DNA of 64,000 nt from Bog-532 sp963828445 (GTDB taxonomy: Bacteria > Actinomycetota > Actinomycetes > Streptosporangiales > Streptosporangiaceae), in assembly GCA_963828445.1 (NCBI GenBank), contig CAWHFP010000008.1:1-64000 (forward strand), written 5' to 3'. How positions within the stretch are numbered: position 1 is the first letter of the stretch; every line of letters starts with the position of its first letter. The translations under genes were made by a program, and so were the position numbers. Under the pieces are notes generated by a model. It was not told the DNA's origin, searched no databases, and saw only the letters and a list, made by a program, of their open reading frames with translations. Positions 33,530 through 41,700 of this stretch are shown one piece after another.

Positions 33530-34120
33530 TCAGCACCGCGGGATGAGGACGGGCACGCGGACGGTGCGGGCCGCGCTGCCCGGGCCGGTCACAGTGAGAC
33601 TGACACAGGCCGGGCGGGTCACCAGGATCCCCCCGGTGTAGCCGGTGTAGCGAGAGCCGCAGGTCGGCAGGCGCACGCTGCGCGGGGGCGGTGGCACAAC
33701 AGGCTTGGCGGACGCGGCCCCCCACGCGGCCGGCGACGCGTAGAACAGCCGGGCCGATCCCGGGCTGGTCACCGTGACGACGCGGTAGGGCCTGCCCGCG
33801 GGAGCAACCGCCAGGTAGACCTTCCAGACCAGGTAGCGGTGCCCGTCGCTGCTCTTCCAGGCCGGCAGTGAGTCGTAGCCGTTCGTGTCCCCCGCGAGCG
33901 CGGCGCTCTGGACTTCGTTGACGGGCTGCGCCGACGGGTCCGCCGACTGCTGCCCCGCAGACGCGGCGCAGGAAAGTGCCACGGAAGAGAAGGCGCGGGC
34001 CGGGGGCGGCGTATGGGCGGCCGGCGCATGAGTAGCGGTGCAGCCGACCACGGCGACGACGACGACGGAACACAGGACCGTGGCGCCTCCCTGAAAACAC
34101 CCACCACGCGATACCCGCAA
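33530..34120 (-). CDS. Putative lipoprotein of unknown function
   Basis: 196 aa. The N-terminal hydrophobic stretch ends in the lipobox VVGC (TVLCSVVVVAVVGCTATH), followed by a Pro-rich linker and a beta-rich domain with a cysteine pair (SVRLPTCGSRYTGYTGG, RPACVSLTV) and a terminal Cys. I do not recognise the family. It lies head-to-head with the redox cassette starting at 34503, but the 380-bp gap gives no proof of a shared role. Confidence 0.6.
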   Translation of the reverse strand: MRVSRGGCFQGGATVLCSVVVVAVVGCTATHAPAAHTPPPARAFSSVALSCAASAGQQSADPSAQPVNEVQSAALAGDTNGYDSLPAWKSSDGHRYLVWKVYLAVAPAGRPYRVVTVTSPGSARLFYASPAAWGAASAKPVVPPPPRSVRLPTCGSRYTGYTGGILVTRPACVSLTVTGPGSAARTVRVPVLIPRC

Positions 34121-34502
34121 TTCACACCTCCCGCATTAGATATTCAGCGGATCTTCGCGCCCGGCGCGACCCAGAAGATATCTTCTGGCCAATTACCACC
34201 GATCGAATGCGACATGTTGACACATGTCGTTAGAAGCGTCACCATACCACTCAGACCTTTATTGTTCGCCAATTAACAACAGCGCCCGTCGTGCCGACAT
34301 GCACGCCGGAGCGGTCACTTCCATGGTCATGAGCTTAATTCGCGCGGACCGGGCGTAATCTTTCGTGATTTGTGGAATTTGGATTTGTGTTCGATTTCAG
34401 GCCTGATGAACTGGAGCGGCCGGCCTGGTAAGGCCTCTGGCCACGGGCGGCTGAACGGGGATTCCGACCGTGCAGTCGACGATAGAGCAGAAAGGCCGGA
34501 CG
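34121..34502. promoter_or_regulatory. AT-rich divergent promoter region before the redox cassette
   Basis: No gene on either strand. Base composition is clearly lower in GC than the genes around it (several A/T runs between 34130 and 34380), typical of a promoter. It serves the lipoprotein gene leftward and the five-gene redox cassette rightward. Confidence 0.5.
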
Positions 34503-34976
34503 ATGACACCCACCTATGCCGCGCTTCAGTCACCAGACGTGCCGAAGGGCTTTCAGCTGATCGGCCGCGAGCAAGGCATCTCCGCAGGCGAGTTCTGGGG
34601 ATCTGATGATCAGATCGCCATTCGGTACCGGCAGCCACGAACGATGTGGGGCCTCGGCTCTGAGATAACGGTCTGCTGGACCTCTCAGCGGAACATAATG
34701 CTCACCGGTACCACGAATCGGGTCGGCATGCCGGTGACCGTGAACGGCCTGCCAGGTACCTACCACGACGGCATGTGGATGCCGGGACCGGGACCCGATG
34801 AGGTGCGGTTCGAGCCGAACGGAACAGCCCACTGGGGACGCGACCTGGTCCACTCGATCACGCTCAAGACCTCCGGTGGGGCATATGGCCTTCGTGCTCC
34901 GCGCACCCTCGTCCCGAACCTGGATGACCTGATCCGCATCATGTCCTCCGTCCAGGTACTCCGGTCAGCCTCATGA
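34503..34976 (+). CDS. Hypothetical protein, first gene of the MauE/MauD-like cassette
   Basis: 157 aa, soluble, no signal peptide. I do not recognise it. It contains a Trp- and Gly-rich central part (YHDGMWMPGPGPDEVRFEPN) and a C-terminal helix (LDDLIRIMSSVQVL) that looks like an interaction segment. ATG 34503 is preferred to GTG 34470. Its stop overlaps the next start by 4 bp, so it is translated with the MauE-like protein and probably works with it. Confidence 0.6.
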   Translation: MTPTYAALQSPDVPKGFQLIGREQGISAGEFWGSDDQIAIRYRQPRTMWGLGSEITVCWTSQRNIMLTGTTNRVGMPVTVNGLPGTYHDGMWMPGPGPDEVRFEPNGTAHWGRDLVHSITLKTSGGAYGLRAPRTLVPNLDDLIRIMSSVQVLRSAS

Positions 34977-35530
34977 CGTTGTCGTTAACGGCCATCTTCA
35001 CGGCCGCGGTTTTCCTGGCCTCCGGACTCGGGAAGCTCACTGCTCGCGGCGCGGTCAGTCCCTTCATCGAGCAGCTGGGCATTCCGCGGGGCTGGCTGCC
35101 GGTGATCAGTTCGATCATCCCAGCCGTGGAGATCGTCCTCGGCCTGCTGCTGGTCACCGGCTTCGCGATCCGGCCGACCGCGCTGGCCTCTGCCGTCGTG
35201 GCGGCGGCCTTTCTGGCCGCACAGCTCGTAGCCCTGGCGCGGGGCGGTACCGCCGCATGCCGTTGCTTCGGTGCCCTGGACACCGCGCTGCGGCCCGCGC
35301 TGAGCACCCTCCGCGCGGCGGTGTTCCTGGCCGCCACGATCGTCCTCGCGGTCCTGGCCGCGGGCTCCTCGCCGCGGGTGAGCCCGGCCACGGTCACTGC
35401 CGGGATCCTCGCCGCCGTGAGCTACATCCTGGCCTTCCACCTGATCAATGAGACAGCCGCCCTCGTGAGCCGCGACCGCCAGATCCACGAAGGGCTGGTC
35501 GCTGCGGCGAAACGGCTTGAACGGGTCTAG
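34973..35530 (+). CDS. MauE-like redox membrane protein
   Basis: The 185-aa protein has four or five hydrophobic helices (first: LTAIFTAAVFLASGLGKL) and the MauE signature loop CRCFG (Cys96, Cys98) after AQLVALARGGTAA. MauE is needed for disulfide formation and export-side maturation of the methylamine dehydrogenase small subunit; here it presumably passes electrons to the MauD-like protein at 35547 and acts on the Cys-rich protein at 36119. A C-terminal cytoplasmic tail of about 25 residues follows the last helix. Confidence 0.85.
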   Translation: MTLSLTAIFTAAVFLASGLGKLTARGAVSPFIEQLGIPRGWLPVISSIIPAVEIVLGLLLVTGFAIRPTALASAVVAAAFLAAQLVALARGGTAACRCFGALDTALRPALSTLRAAVFLAATIVLAVLAAGSSPRVSPATVTAGILAAVSYILAFHLINETAALVSRDRQIHEGLVAAAKRLERV

Positions 35531-35546
35531 TTCCCGGAGGTGTGCG

Positions 35547-36122
35547 TTGCAGACATTCTTGCTTGTCAGCCTTTGCCTGGCCTGGGCGCTCCTCGTCATC
35601 CTGGCCGCGGCGGTGTTCGCCCTGTACCGGCACTTCGGCCAGATGTACCTCAGTAGTCCGGCCGGGCGTACGGATCAGGGACCCGAGATAGGGACGCCGC
35701 TGTTGTCCATATCCCGGGAGAGCCTCGATGGGCAGCGGATCCTGCTGCCCGCACCAGGCCCGAGCGTCCTCTTGTTCGCCGATACCTCGTGTGACCTGTG
35801 CTCGGCGATACGCGACGAGCTGGGTGTTCTGGACCCCTATTCCAGCAAGCTCCAGGTGGTCGTGTTCTGTGCCGGGCTCACACAGGATGTCGTGGCGTGG
35901 GCGAGCCGCGTGCCCAGTTACGTCCAGGTCATCTCGGACGACCGCGCAAGTGCCGCCCAGCATTTCCGCGTCTCGACACTGCCCTTCGCGATCGCGGTCG
36001 GGCTCGGCGGTGAAGTGAGAGCGAAGTCAATTGTGAACGGCGATGAAGGGCTCCTGTGGGCCGCCGAGCACGCACTAGACATCACAGTCAGCGAAGAACC
36101 GTCGGAGGTAGCGAGCGCATGA
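35547..36122 (+). CDS. MauD/TlpA-like thiol redox protein, membrane-anchored
   Basis: 191 aa. One N-terminal anchor (LLVSLCLAWALLVILAAAVF) is followed by an extracytoplasmic thioredoxin-like domain with ADTSCDLCSAI (Cys82-x-x-Cys85) and the cis-Pro loop STLPFAIAV. MauD proteins are disulfide isomerases or oxidases needed to mature MauA. The start is TTG 35547 with GGAGG at 35536-35540; the frame also opens at TTG 35517 inside the preceding gene without a ribosome site. The stop overlaps the next start (ATGA at 36119-36122). Confidence 0.82.
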   Translation: MQTFLLVSLCLAWALLVILAAAVFALYRHFGQMYLSSPAGRTDQGPEIGTPLLSISRESLDGQRILLPAPGPSVLLFADTSCDLCSAIRDELGVLDPYSSKLQVVVFCAGLTQDVVAWASRVPSYVQVISDDRASAAQHFRVSTLPFAIAVGLGGEVRAKSIVNGDEGLLWAAEHALDITVSEEPSEVASA

Positions 36123-36499
36123 AAAACATCACCGAAGAAGTCGCTCCGTGGCTGGCGCGACGGACGAGCAGGCGTACCTTCCTGGGCCGGGGTACCGGAG
36201 CGGCATTCGGCGTGATGGCGGGCCTCGCCGTCGGGGCGCCGCGATTCAAGAATGTGCCGGACGCCGCACCATGCGGGCCGAGCCCGAATTGCCGGAGTTA
36301 CAGCTCATCTTTCTGCGGTCCCGGCAGCACGGGCACCAACTGTGAGTCGGGCTCCGCCTTTTCCTGCTCGAAGAGGAATTCCGGGTGCCACTCGGCCGGT
36401 GATTATTGCTGGTACAACGGCTCGGTCAAGTGCTGTGACTGCACCTGCAGCTGGTTCGGCGGCGGCAGCGGGACGGTCGCGTGCATCTGCTGGTCGTAG
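36119..36499 (+). CDS. Small Tat-exported cysteine-rich protein, MauA-like position
   Basis: 126 aa. The twin-arginine signal (TSRRTFLGRG, Arg18-Arg19, then a hydrophobic stretch to about residue 40) predicts export in folded form. The mature part of about 80 residues holds 13 cysteines (52, 58, 66, 75, 83, 90, 97, 105, 106, 108, 110, 122, 124) and three tryptophans beside them (YCWYN, CSWFG, CICWS). MauA, the methylamine dehydrogenase small subunit, is likewise short, Tat-exported and disulfide-packed and is matured by MauE/MauD, but the sequence here is not recognisably MauA, and no large subunit or MauG is in the window. Function unknown; an exported peptide scaffold or redox protein with a Trp- or Cys-derived cofactor is possible. 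Confidence 0.75.
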   Translation: MKNITEEVAPWLARRTSRRTFLGRGTGAAFGVMAGLAVGAPRFKNVPDAAPCGPSPNCRSYSSSFCGPGSTGTNCESGSAFSCSKRNSGCHSAGDYCWYNGSVKCCDCTCSWFGGGSGTVACICWS

Positions 36500-36557
36500 C
36501 CATTCCCCGGGTCTACGTCCGTAGCCTCAAGGCCAGCAAAGAGGAACCGAGGGAAGC

Positions 36558-37214
36558 GTGCTGGAATACCTGCTGAGCATTCTCTTCGCCGTGCTTCTCG
36601 GCGTGCAGGGAATGCGGACCTCTTGAGGCTGGAACGCCGCCATTCACGCGGCGCTGCCCTCAGTTCGGGGGCCGGAGTCCGGAGCGGCTTGGCGCCGCAC
36701 GCTCGCGTGGCATGGCCTCGGGCTCGTGCTCGGGGCACTCCTGTCGTCCGGCCTTATCTATCTGCTGGGCGTGCTCTGGCGGCCCAGTCTGCTCGTCGCG
36801 GGCTGCCTGGCCGCCGCCCTGGGTGTCCTGCGTTTCCTCTTCCCCGACCGGGTGGCGGCGGGCGGCTTCAAGGTGCCGCGGGACTGGGCGGCCTGGGGGA
36901 TCGGCCGCTTCCTCGGCGCCTTCGGCCTGCTGCTCGGGATGGGTTTCGTCACCACGATGCCGTCGCCGGCGATGCTGGCGCTGTTCGTCGTGCTCTGGCA
37001 CGCTCACTCGCTCTGGTTCACCATCGTGACCTTCGAGGCGTTCGCGATCACGCGCGGGCTGACGACATTCGCGGCGCTCTCTCTGCAGGCCCGCGACTCC
37101 GACGATATCGTCGCCGCCGCGGACACCCTGGTGGACAAGCTGAGGCACGTCCCGAGAGCCGAGGCGGCCGTCGCCATCGCCCTGGGCATCACCCTGCTGG
37201 CCACCGCGGTGTAA
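36558..37214 (+). pseudogene. Multi-helix membrane protein gene interrupted by an in-frame TGA
   Basis: From GTG 36558 the frame encodes a first helix (LEYLLSILFAVLLGVQG), then meets TGA at 36624-36626, and continues in the same frame (GWNAAIHAALPSV) through three or four more helices to a TAA at 37212-37214. Homology of frame and protein-like character on both sides suggest one gene of about 218 codons in which TGG became TGA; GTG 36726 could restart but would cut helix 2. It follows the Cys-rich gene by 58 bp and is probably the last gene of the cassette. I do not recognise the family. Stop read-through or recoding cannot be excluded. Confidence 0.6.
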
Positions 37215-37388
37215 CTAGCGGCCGCCCGAGTGCAGCCACGGGCCGGCGATCACGATGGCGTCCAGCACCGGCAGCAGCTGGTGATTGTCCCCAGCCTGCC
37301 CCCGGGCTGACCAGCACAGGCAGCCGGCGTCCCCGCCGGTGAGCCCGGCCATGCGGCCGGCCAGGCCGCAGCGCCCCTGTACCGGGCC

Positions 37389-37495
37389 ACCAGCCTGCCA
37401 ACCCAGCCGTGGAAACCCAAAGGCCCGGGCCACCTCCTCGCCTGAGACTGGCTCTCCACCACCACCGCCGTGATCACCAGCCGCACCTCCGGCAT
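37389..37495 (-). pseudogene. IS481-type transposase, N-terminal helix-turn-helix remnant
   Basis: On the minus strand MPEVRLVITAVVVESQSQA is followed, after two compensating frame changes, by VARAFGF and GWVGRLVARYR, the classic N-terminal HTH of IS481-family transposases. The remaining ~300 residues are missing. The rest of 37215-37576 contains no supported gene; a minus-strand frame to 37215 continues with unrecognised Gly/Cys-rich sequence. Confidence 0.65.
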
Positions 37496-37576
37496 CGCCC
37501 GACCCGGACCAGCCGGGTATTCCTATGTCCTGAGGCTGGACACTGCCGGGCGCGCTCGCGTTCTGGCATCAGGCAG

Positions 37577-37945
37577 TCAGATGTCCAGGGCATTCACTCC
37601 GGGCAGGTCACCAAAGCGTGCCTTCGGGTCCCGGCTGAAGATGGCCCGGCCGGTCTCAGCGGCGTGCGCAGCGATGATCAGATCGTGCGCACCGCGCGGT
37701 GTGCCCGAGCGCCGTGCGTGAGCCAGCAGGCGACCATGATGGGCCGCCGTGACTTCTGTGTAGTCGAGGACGTTGACCGCGGACGTGATCGCGGTCAGGG
37801 CCCTGGCCCGTTCAGCCGCGCGCTCAGCGGTGTCAGCCATTTCGATTCCGGCACGGTATTCGGCGACCGACACCGACGCGATCGCGAGATCGTCCTCATC
37901 CAGGGCCAAGCGGTCGATCGTGCCGCGCTCGTAAGCGATCAGCAT
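37577..37945 (-). CDS. PIN-domain (VapC-like) toxin, orphan and 5'-altered
   Basis: 122 aa from ATG 37945. Catalytic acids are in VAEYRAGIE, GAHDLIIAAHA and FSRDPKARF. The first catalytic Asp lies just upstream in frame (V-R-D-T-N then M-L-I-A-Y), but no ATG/GTG/TTG precedes it before the sequence runs into the tRNA half repeat at 38017. Initiation at 37945 would drop Asp1, so the 5' end was probably removed when the neighbouring DNA was rearranged. No antitoxin gene is seen beside it; the pair is therefore broken and the toxin probably inactive. Confidence 0.7.
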   Translation of the reverse strand: MLIAYERGTIDRLALDEDDLAIASVSVAEYRAGIEMADTAERAAERARALTAITSAVNVLDYTEVTAAHHGRLLAHARRSGTPRGAHDLIIAAHAAETGRAIFSRDPKARFGDLPGVNALDI

Positions 37946-38016
37946 GTTCGTATCACGGACTGCCCTCTCCCCCGCTGACGTGTGGCTGGGCAGGTCGCGA
38001 TGGTCCGGTCGGCTAT

Positions 38017-38060
38017 CTTCTCAGCAGTAGGTCGCCGGTTCGAGTCCTGCCGGGCTCGCC
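38017..38060 (+). repeat. Diverged tRNA-Arg(UCU) 3'-half repeat, copy 4
   Basis: 39 of 44 positions match copies 1-3, with anticodon loop cttctca, T-arm ttcgagt and acceptor cgggctc-g-cc. The T-stem has one mismatch, and no 5' half (expected acceptor gagcccg) is present within 80 bp, so it is not a working tRNA. It marks the right limit of the repeat array. Confidence 0.7.
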
Positions 38061-38085
38061 TGTGTGATCTCTCAAGACGGAGAGG

Positions 38086-38126
38086 ACACCGTGAACCTTC
38101 ATTGGGTTCGCGGTGTTTGTTTTTTG
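38086..38126 (+). terminator. Rho-independent terminator after repeat copy 4
   Basis: A 12-bp stem (acaccgtgaacc with ggttcgcggtgt, one G-U pair) and short loop are followed by tttgtttttt. A closely related hairpin lies at 42831-42867. Such hairpins commonly follow tRNA genes in actinomycetes, so it may be the original tRNA terminator. Confidence 0.75.
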
Positions 38127-38400
38127 GGCCGGGTGGGCTGATAGTTCCTGGTGGGGCAGGGATGGATGCGGCCGCTGGGTGTTGCAGGCGGTGGTGAAGG
38201 TGTCCAGTAGGGTCTGCAGCTGGGTGATCGTGGCGGGTTGGGGCTACTGGGCGGTCAGCCATTTCTTCATGGTCTGCTGGAACCGCTCCACCGTGCCCCG
38301 GGTCTGGGGGTGGTTCGGCTTCCCGTTTTTCTGGGTGATCCGGAGGCGGCGGAATTCGTTCTCCAGGCCGTTGCGCACCCGGGCCTCGTTGGCCGCGGGT
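38127..38400 (-). pseudogene. IS481-type transposase, C-terminal integrase-core remnant
   Basis: Minus-strand reading gives ARVRNGLENEFRRLRITQ, KNGKPNHPQTRGTVERFQQT and MKKWLTAQ, then a TAG (about 38244-38246), then TITQLQTLLDTFTTACNTQR and PHPSLPHQ. The block N-H-P-Q-T-x-G-x-V-E-R-F holds the last DDE glutamate of IS481/IS3-type transposases. The nonsense codon and missing N-terminus make it a relic. Its order relative to the N-terminal remnant at 37389 is reversed for one minus-strand gene, so they are separate or rearranged pieces. Confidence 0.72.
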
Positions 38401-38436
38401 GTGGTTGACCTTCTTGAGTGGTTGATGTCGATTCAA

Positions 38437-38745
38437 CCGACCTGACTCAGCGGACGCATCGCATTCGCCGATATGCCCTGGTGCCGGTCCGCTCCCCGGT
38501 CTCCGGCTCTACGGGGTATGCGGCGACTCCGGCGCGCGCCTGCCGGCAGCCAGGCGTGCGGGGCGGGCCAGACCAGCCGCAGAATCTTGTGTCCAATTTC
38601 GGCCGCATCTATTGCCTTTCGCCGGGTTTGGCTGTTGGATTTTGGTGATTGAGACGTTTCAATGCTGGTGGCGCTGCGTCAGGTCGCGGGGCAGCGGGAA
38701 CGCCAGCCGGGTCTTTAGCCTCACGCCAAAGGCAGGTAACACGTG
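38437..38745. other. Leader region of the large GH78 gene
   Basis: No supported gene. It should contain the promoter of the gene at 38746. No strong operator or Shine-Dalgarno sequence stands out (ggcaggtaacac before the start is weak). Confidence 0.45.
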
Positions 38746-41700
38746 ATGACGAGGCAACGCCGCCGGGCATCTTCACCACATCGGGCCGATTCCCCCGGCA
38801 ACCCGCGCAGACGCCGACTGCGGGCCGCCGCCGCGGGCGTGCTCGCCCTGGCCCTCGGGGTGCTCACGCTCACCGGGGCCACGACGGCCAGCGCCCTGCC
38901 GTCCCGGCACGCGGCCCGGCCCGGCCCGGCGACGCCGGCCGTCGGCTCGCTGACCGCCGATCACTCGACCGATCCCCTCGGGATCGATAATGGCCATCCG
39001 CTGCTCGGCTGGGTGATCACCTCGGCTGCCCGGGGGGTCTCGCAGAGCCAGTACGAGGTCCGCGTCGCCCAGGACAAGAACGACCTGGCGAGTGGCCGGG
39101 ACCTGGCGTGGGACTCGGGCACCGTTAACTCCGCGCAGTCGTTCGACGTGCCCTACGGGGGCAAGGCGCTCGCGTCGCAGACCCGCTACTACTGGCAGGT
39201 CCGCGTGCGGGACAACGACGGGAGGCTCTCGCCGTGGAGCCAGCCCGCGTGGTTCGAGACCGCGTTCCTCAACCCGAGCCAGTTCCAGGGCAGCTGGATC
39301 ACCAGCCCCACGGCGGCTAGCGGCGACGGCAGCGAGTTGCTGCTGCGCAAGGACTTCACGCTGGCGAGCCAGGGTCACGCGGGCAGCCAGGTCATCACCC
39401 GGGCGCGCCTCTACGTTGCGGGCCTCAGCTACCCGTACATGTACGTCAACGGGCGCTCGGTGACCAGTAGCGTGCTGAACACGGCCTTTACCACCTACGA
39501 CAAGACCGTGGACTACAGCACCTACGACGTCACGAGAATGGTCCGCTCCGGCTCCGACTCGCTCGCGGTGAGCCTCGGCAACGGCTTCTACGCCGGAGGC
39601 GCCGACGACTACCCGGCCAGCGGCGAGTCCTGGCAGTCAGCCGAGCCCACGCTGAAGCTCGAGCTCCAGGTGTGGTACGCCAACGGGACCTCGGCTCAGG
39701 TGGTGAGCGACAGTTCCTGGAAGGTCACCAGCGGTCCCACGACCGCCAACTCTCCGGCCGCCGAGACATACGACGCGCGGCTGGCGAAGCCGGGGTGGAA
39801 CCAGCCCGGCTATGACGACAGCGGCTGGAGCGGCGCCGCGATCCTGCCCGCGGCGAGCTCGGTCCCGTCGTATTCCGGGACCCCGGCCGCGGACTGGATC
39901 TGGAACACCGCCGACGCGGCCAGCACCACCACCGCGGGCACCATCTACCTGCGCAAGACCTTCACCGTCACCGACCCGTCGGCCATCTCCAGCGCCGTCC
40001 TGCGGGTCAACGGCGACGACGGTGAGACCACCTTCGTCAACGGGACCAAGGTCACCAGCTCGCCGGCCGACGTGACCAACGGCTGGCAGACCTCGCAGGT
40101 CGCCGACATCAAGTCGCTGCTGGTCGCGGGCACCAACGTGATCGCGATCGAGGGGCTCAACATCTCCGCGAACGCTAGCGGCGTCATCGCGACCGCGCAA
40201 CTGGGCTCGACGCGGATCGTGACCGACGGGACCTGGAAGGCCCTCCCAGGCACCCCGGCCAGCCCGCCCGCCGGCTGGAACACCGCCAGCTTCGACGACT
40301 CCGCCTGGCCCGCCGCCAACGTCCTCGGCGCCTACGGTATCGCCCCCTGGAACACTGGCGTCCAGAGTCCGGTGACCGCGCCCGCCGGGGTCCTGCGGGC
40401 GGACCTGATCCCGCCGGTCGAGCAGACCTCGACGATCAAGCCGGAGAAGGTCACCAGCCAGCCCGGCGTGACCGTCCCCGTCCCCGCCTACTCCGGGACT
40501 CCGGCCGCGGACTGGATCTGGAACACCGCCGACGCGGCCAGCACCACCACCGCGGGCACCATCTACCTGCGCAAGACCTTCACCGTCACCGACCCGTCGG
40601 CCATCTCCAGCGCCGTCCTGCGGGTCAACGGCGACGACGGTGAGACCACCTTCGTCAACGGCACGCAGGTCACCACCTCACCGGGCACGGTCGACAACGG
40701 CTGGGAGACCTCGCAGGTCGCGAACATCAAGTCGCTGCTCGTCGCGGGCACCAACGTGATCGCGATCGAGGGCCTGAACACCGAGGCCAACGCGAGCGGG
40801 ATCATCGCCGCGGTTCAGCTCGACACGACCCGGATCGTGACCGACGGGACCTGGAAGGCCCTGCCCGGCACCCCCGCCAGCCCGCCCGCCGGCTGGAACA
40901 CCGCCAGCTTCGACGACTCCGCCTGGCCCGCCGCCAACGTCCTCGGCGCCTACGGTATCGCCCCCTGGAACACCGGCATCCAGAACCCGGCGGGGCCGTC
41001 GACGGTCTACGACTTCGGGATCACCACCTCCGGGTGGGCGCGGATCACGCTGCAGGGGACAGCCGGGACCGAGGTTCAGATTAAGTACTCCGAGCAGCTC
41101 AACCCGGACGGCACGGTGCAGAGCGAGGGCAACGGCAGCGCCGGGCAGACCGACACCTACATCCTCAAGGGTGGCGGTCCCGAGACCTACCAGCCGAAGT
41201 ACGGCTGGAAGGGCTACCGGTACGTCGAGGTGACCACCAGCGCGGCCACCGCGGGCGGCGCGCCGCCCCCGCTACCGAAGGTCGTGTCGGTCACCGGCGT
41301 GGTGGTGCACACCGCCTTGGCCACGTCGGGTGACTTCACCAGCTCCAGCCGCCTGCTGAACGAGATGCACACCGCCCAGGTGAACACGATCCTGAACAAC
41401 CAGTACTCCTACGGCTCGGACACTCCGGTGTACGAGAAGGGCGGCTGGACCAACGACAACGGCGACTACTCGGACTCGGAGATGGACAACTTCGACGCCG
41501 ATGCCTACTACACGCACATGATGCAGAACTTCGACGACGCGCAGGACCCGGCGGGCAACATCGGGGTGCTCGTCCCGACGCCGCCCGGCGACGACAACGT
41601 CGACCCGCTATGGGGAGGCTCGTTCCTGCTGATCGAGTACAACATGTACCGCAACTACGACGATCTCTCCGTGATCCGCCGCGACTACAGCCACCTGGCG

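Noticed and set aside
36119..36499. True methylamine dehydrogenase small subunit (MauA)
   Set aside because: Tat signal, size and MauE/MauD context fit, but Cys spacing and flanking sequence differ, and no large subunit (MauB) or MauG is in the window.
34503..37214. Lanthipeptide or other RiPP cluster
   Set aside because: The Cys-rich product has a Tat signal rather than a leader peptide, and no LanB/LanM, radical SAM or protease gene is adjacent; the redox genes are of the MauE/MauD kind.
38113..38445. Trp-rich plus-strand ORF of 110 aa
   Set aside because: Antisense of the IS481 transposase remnant; the minus-strand reading has a recognisable integrase-core motif.
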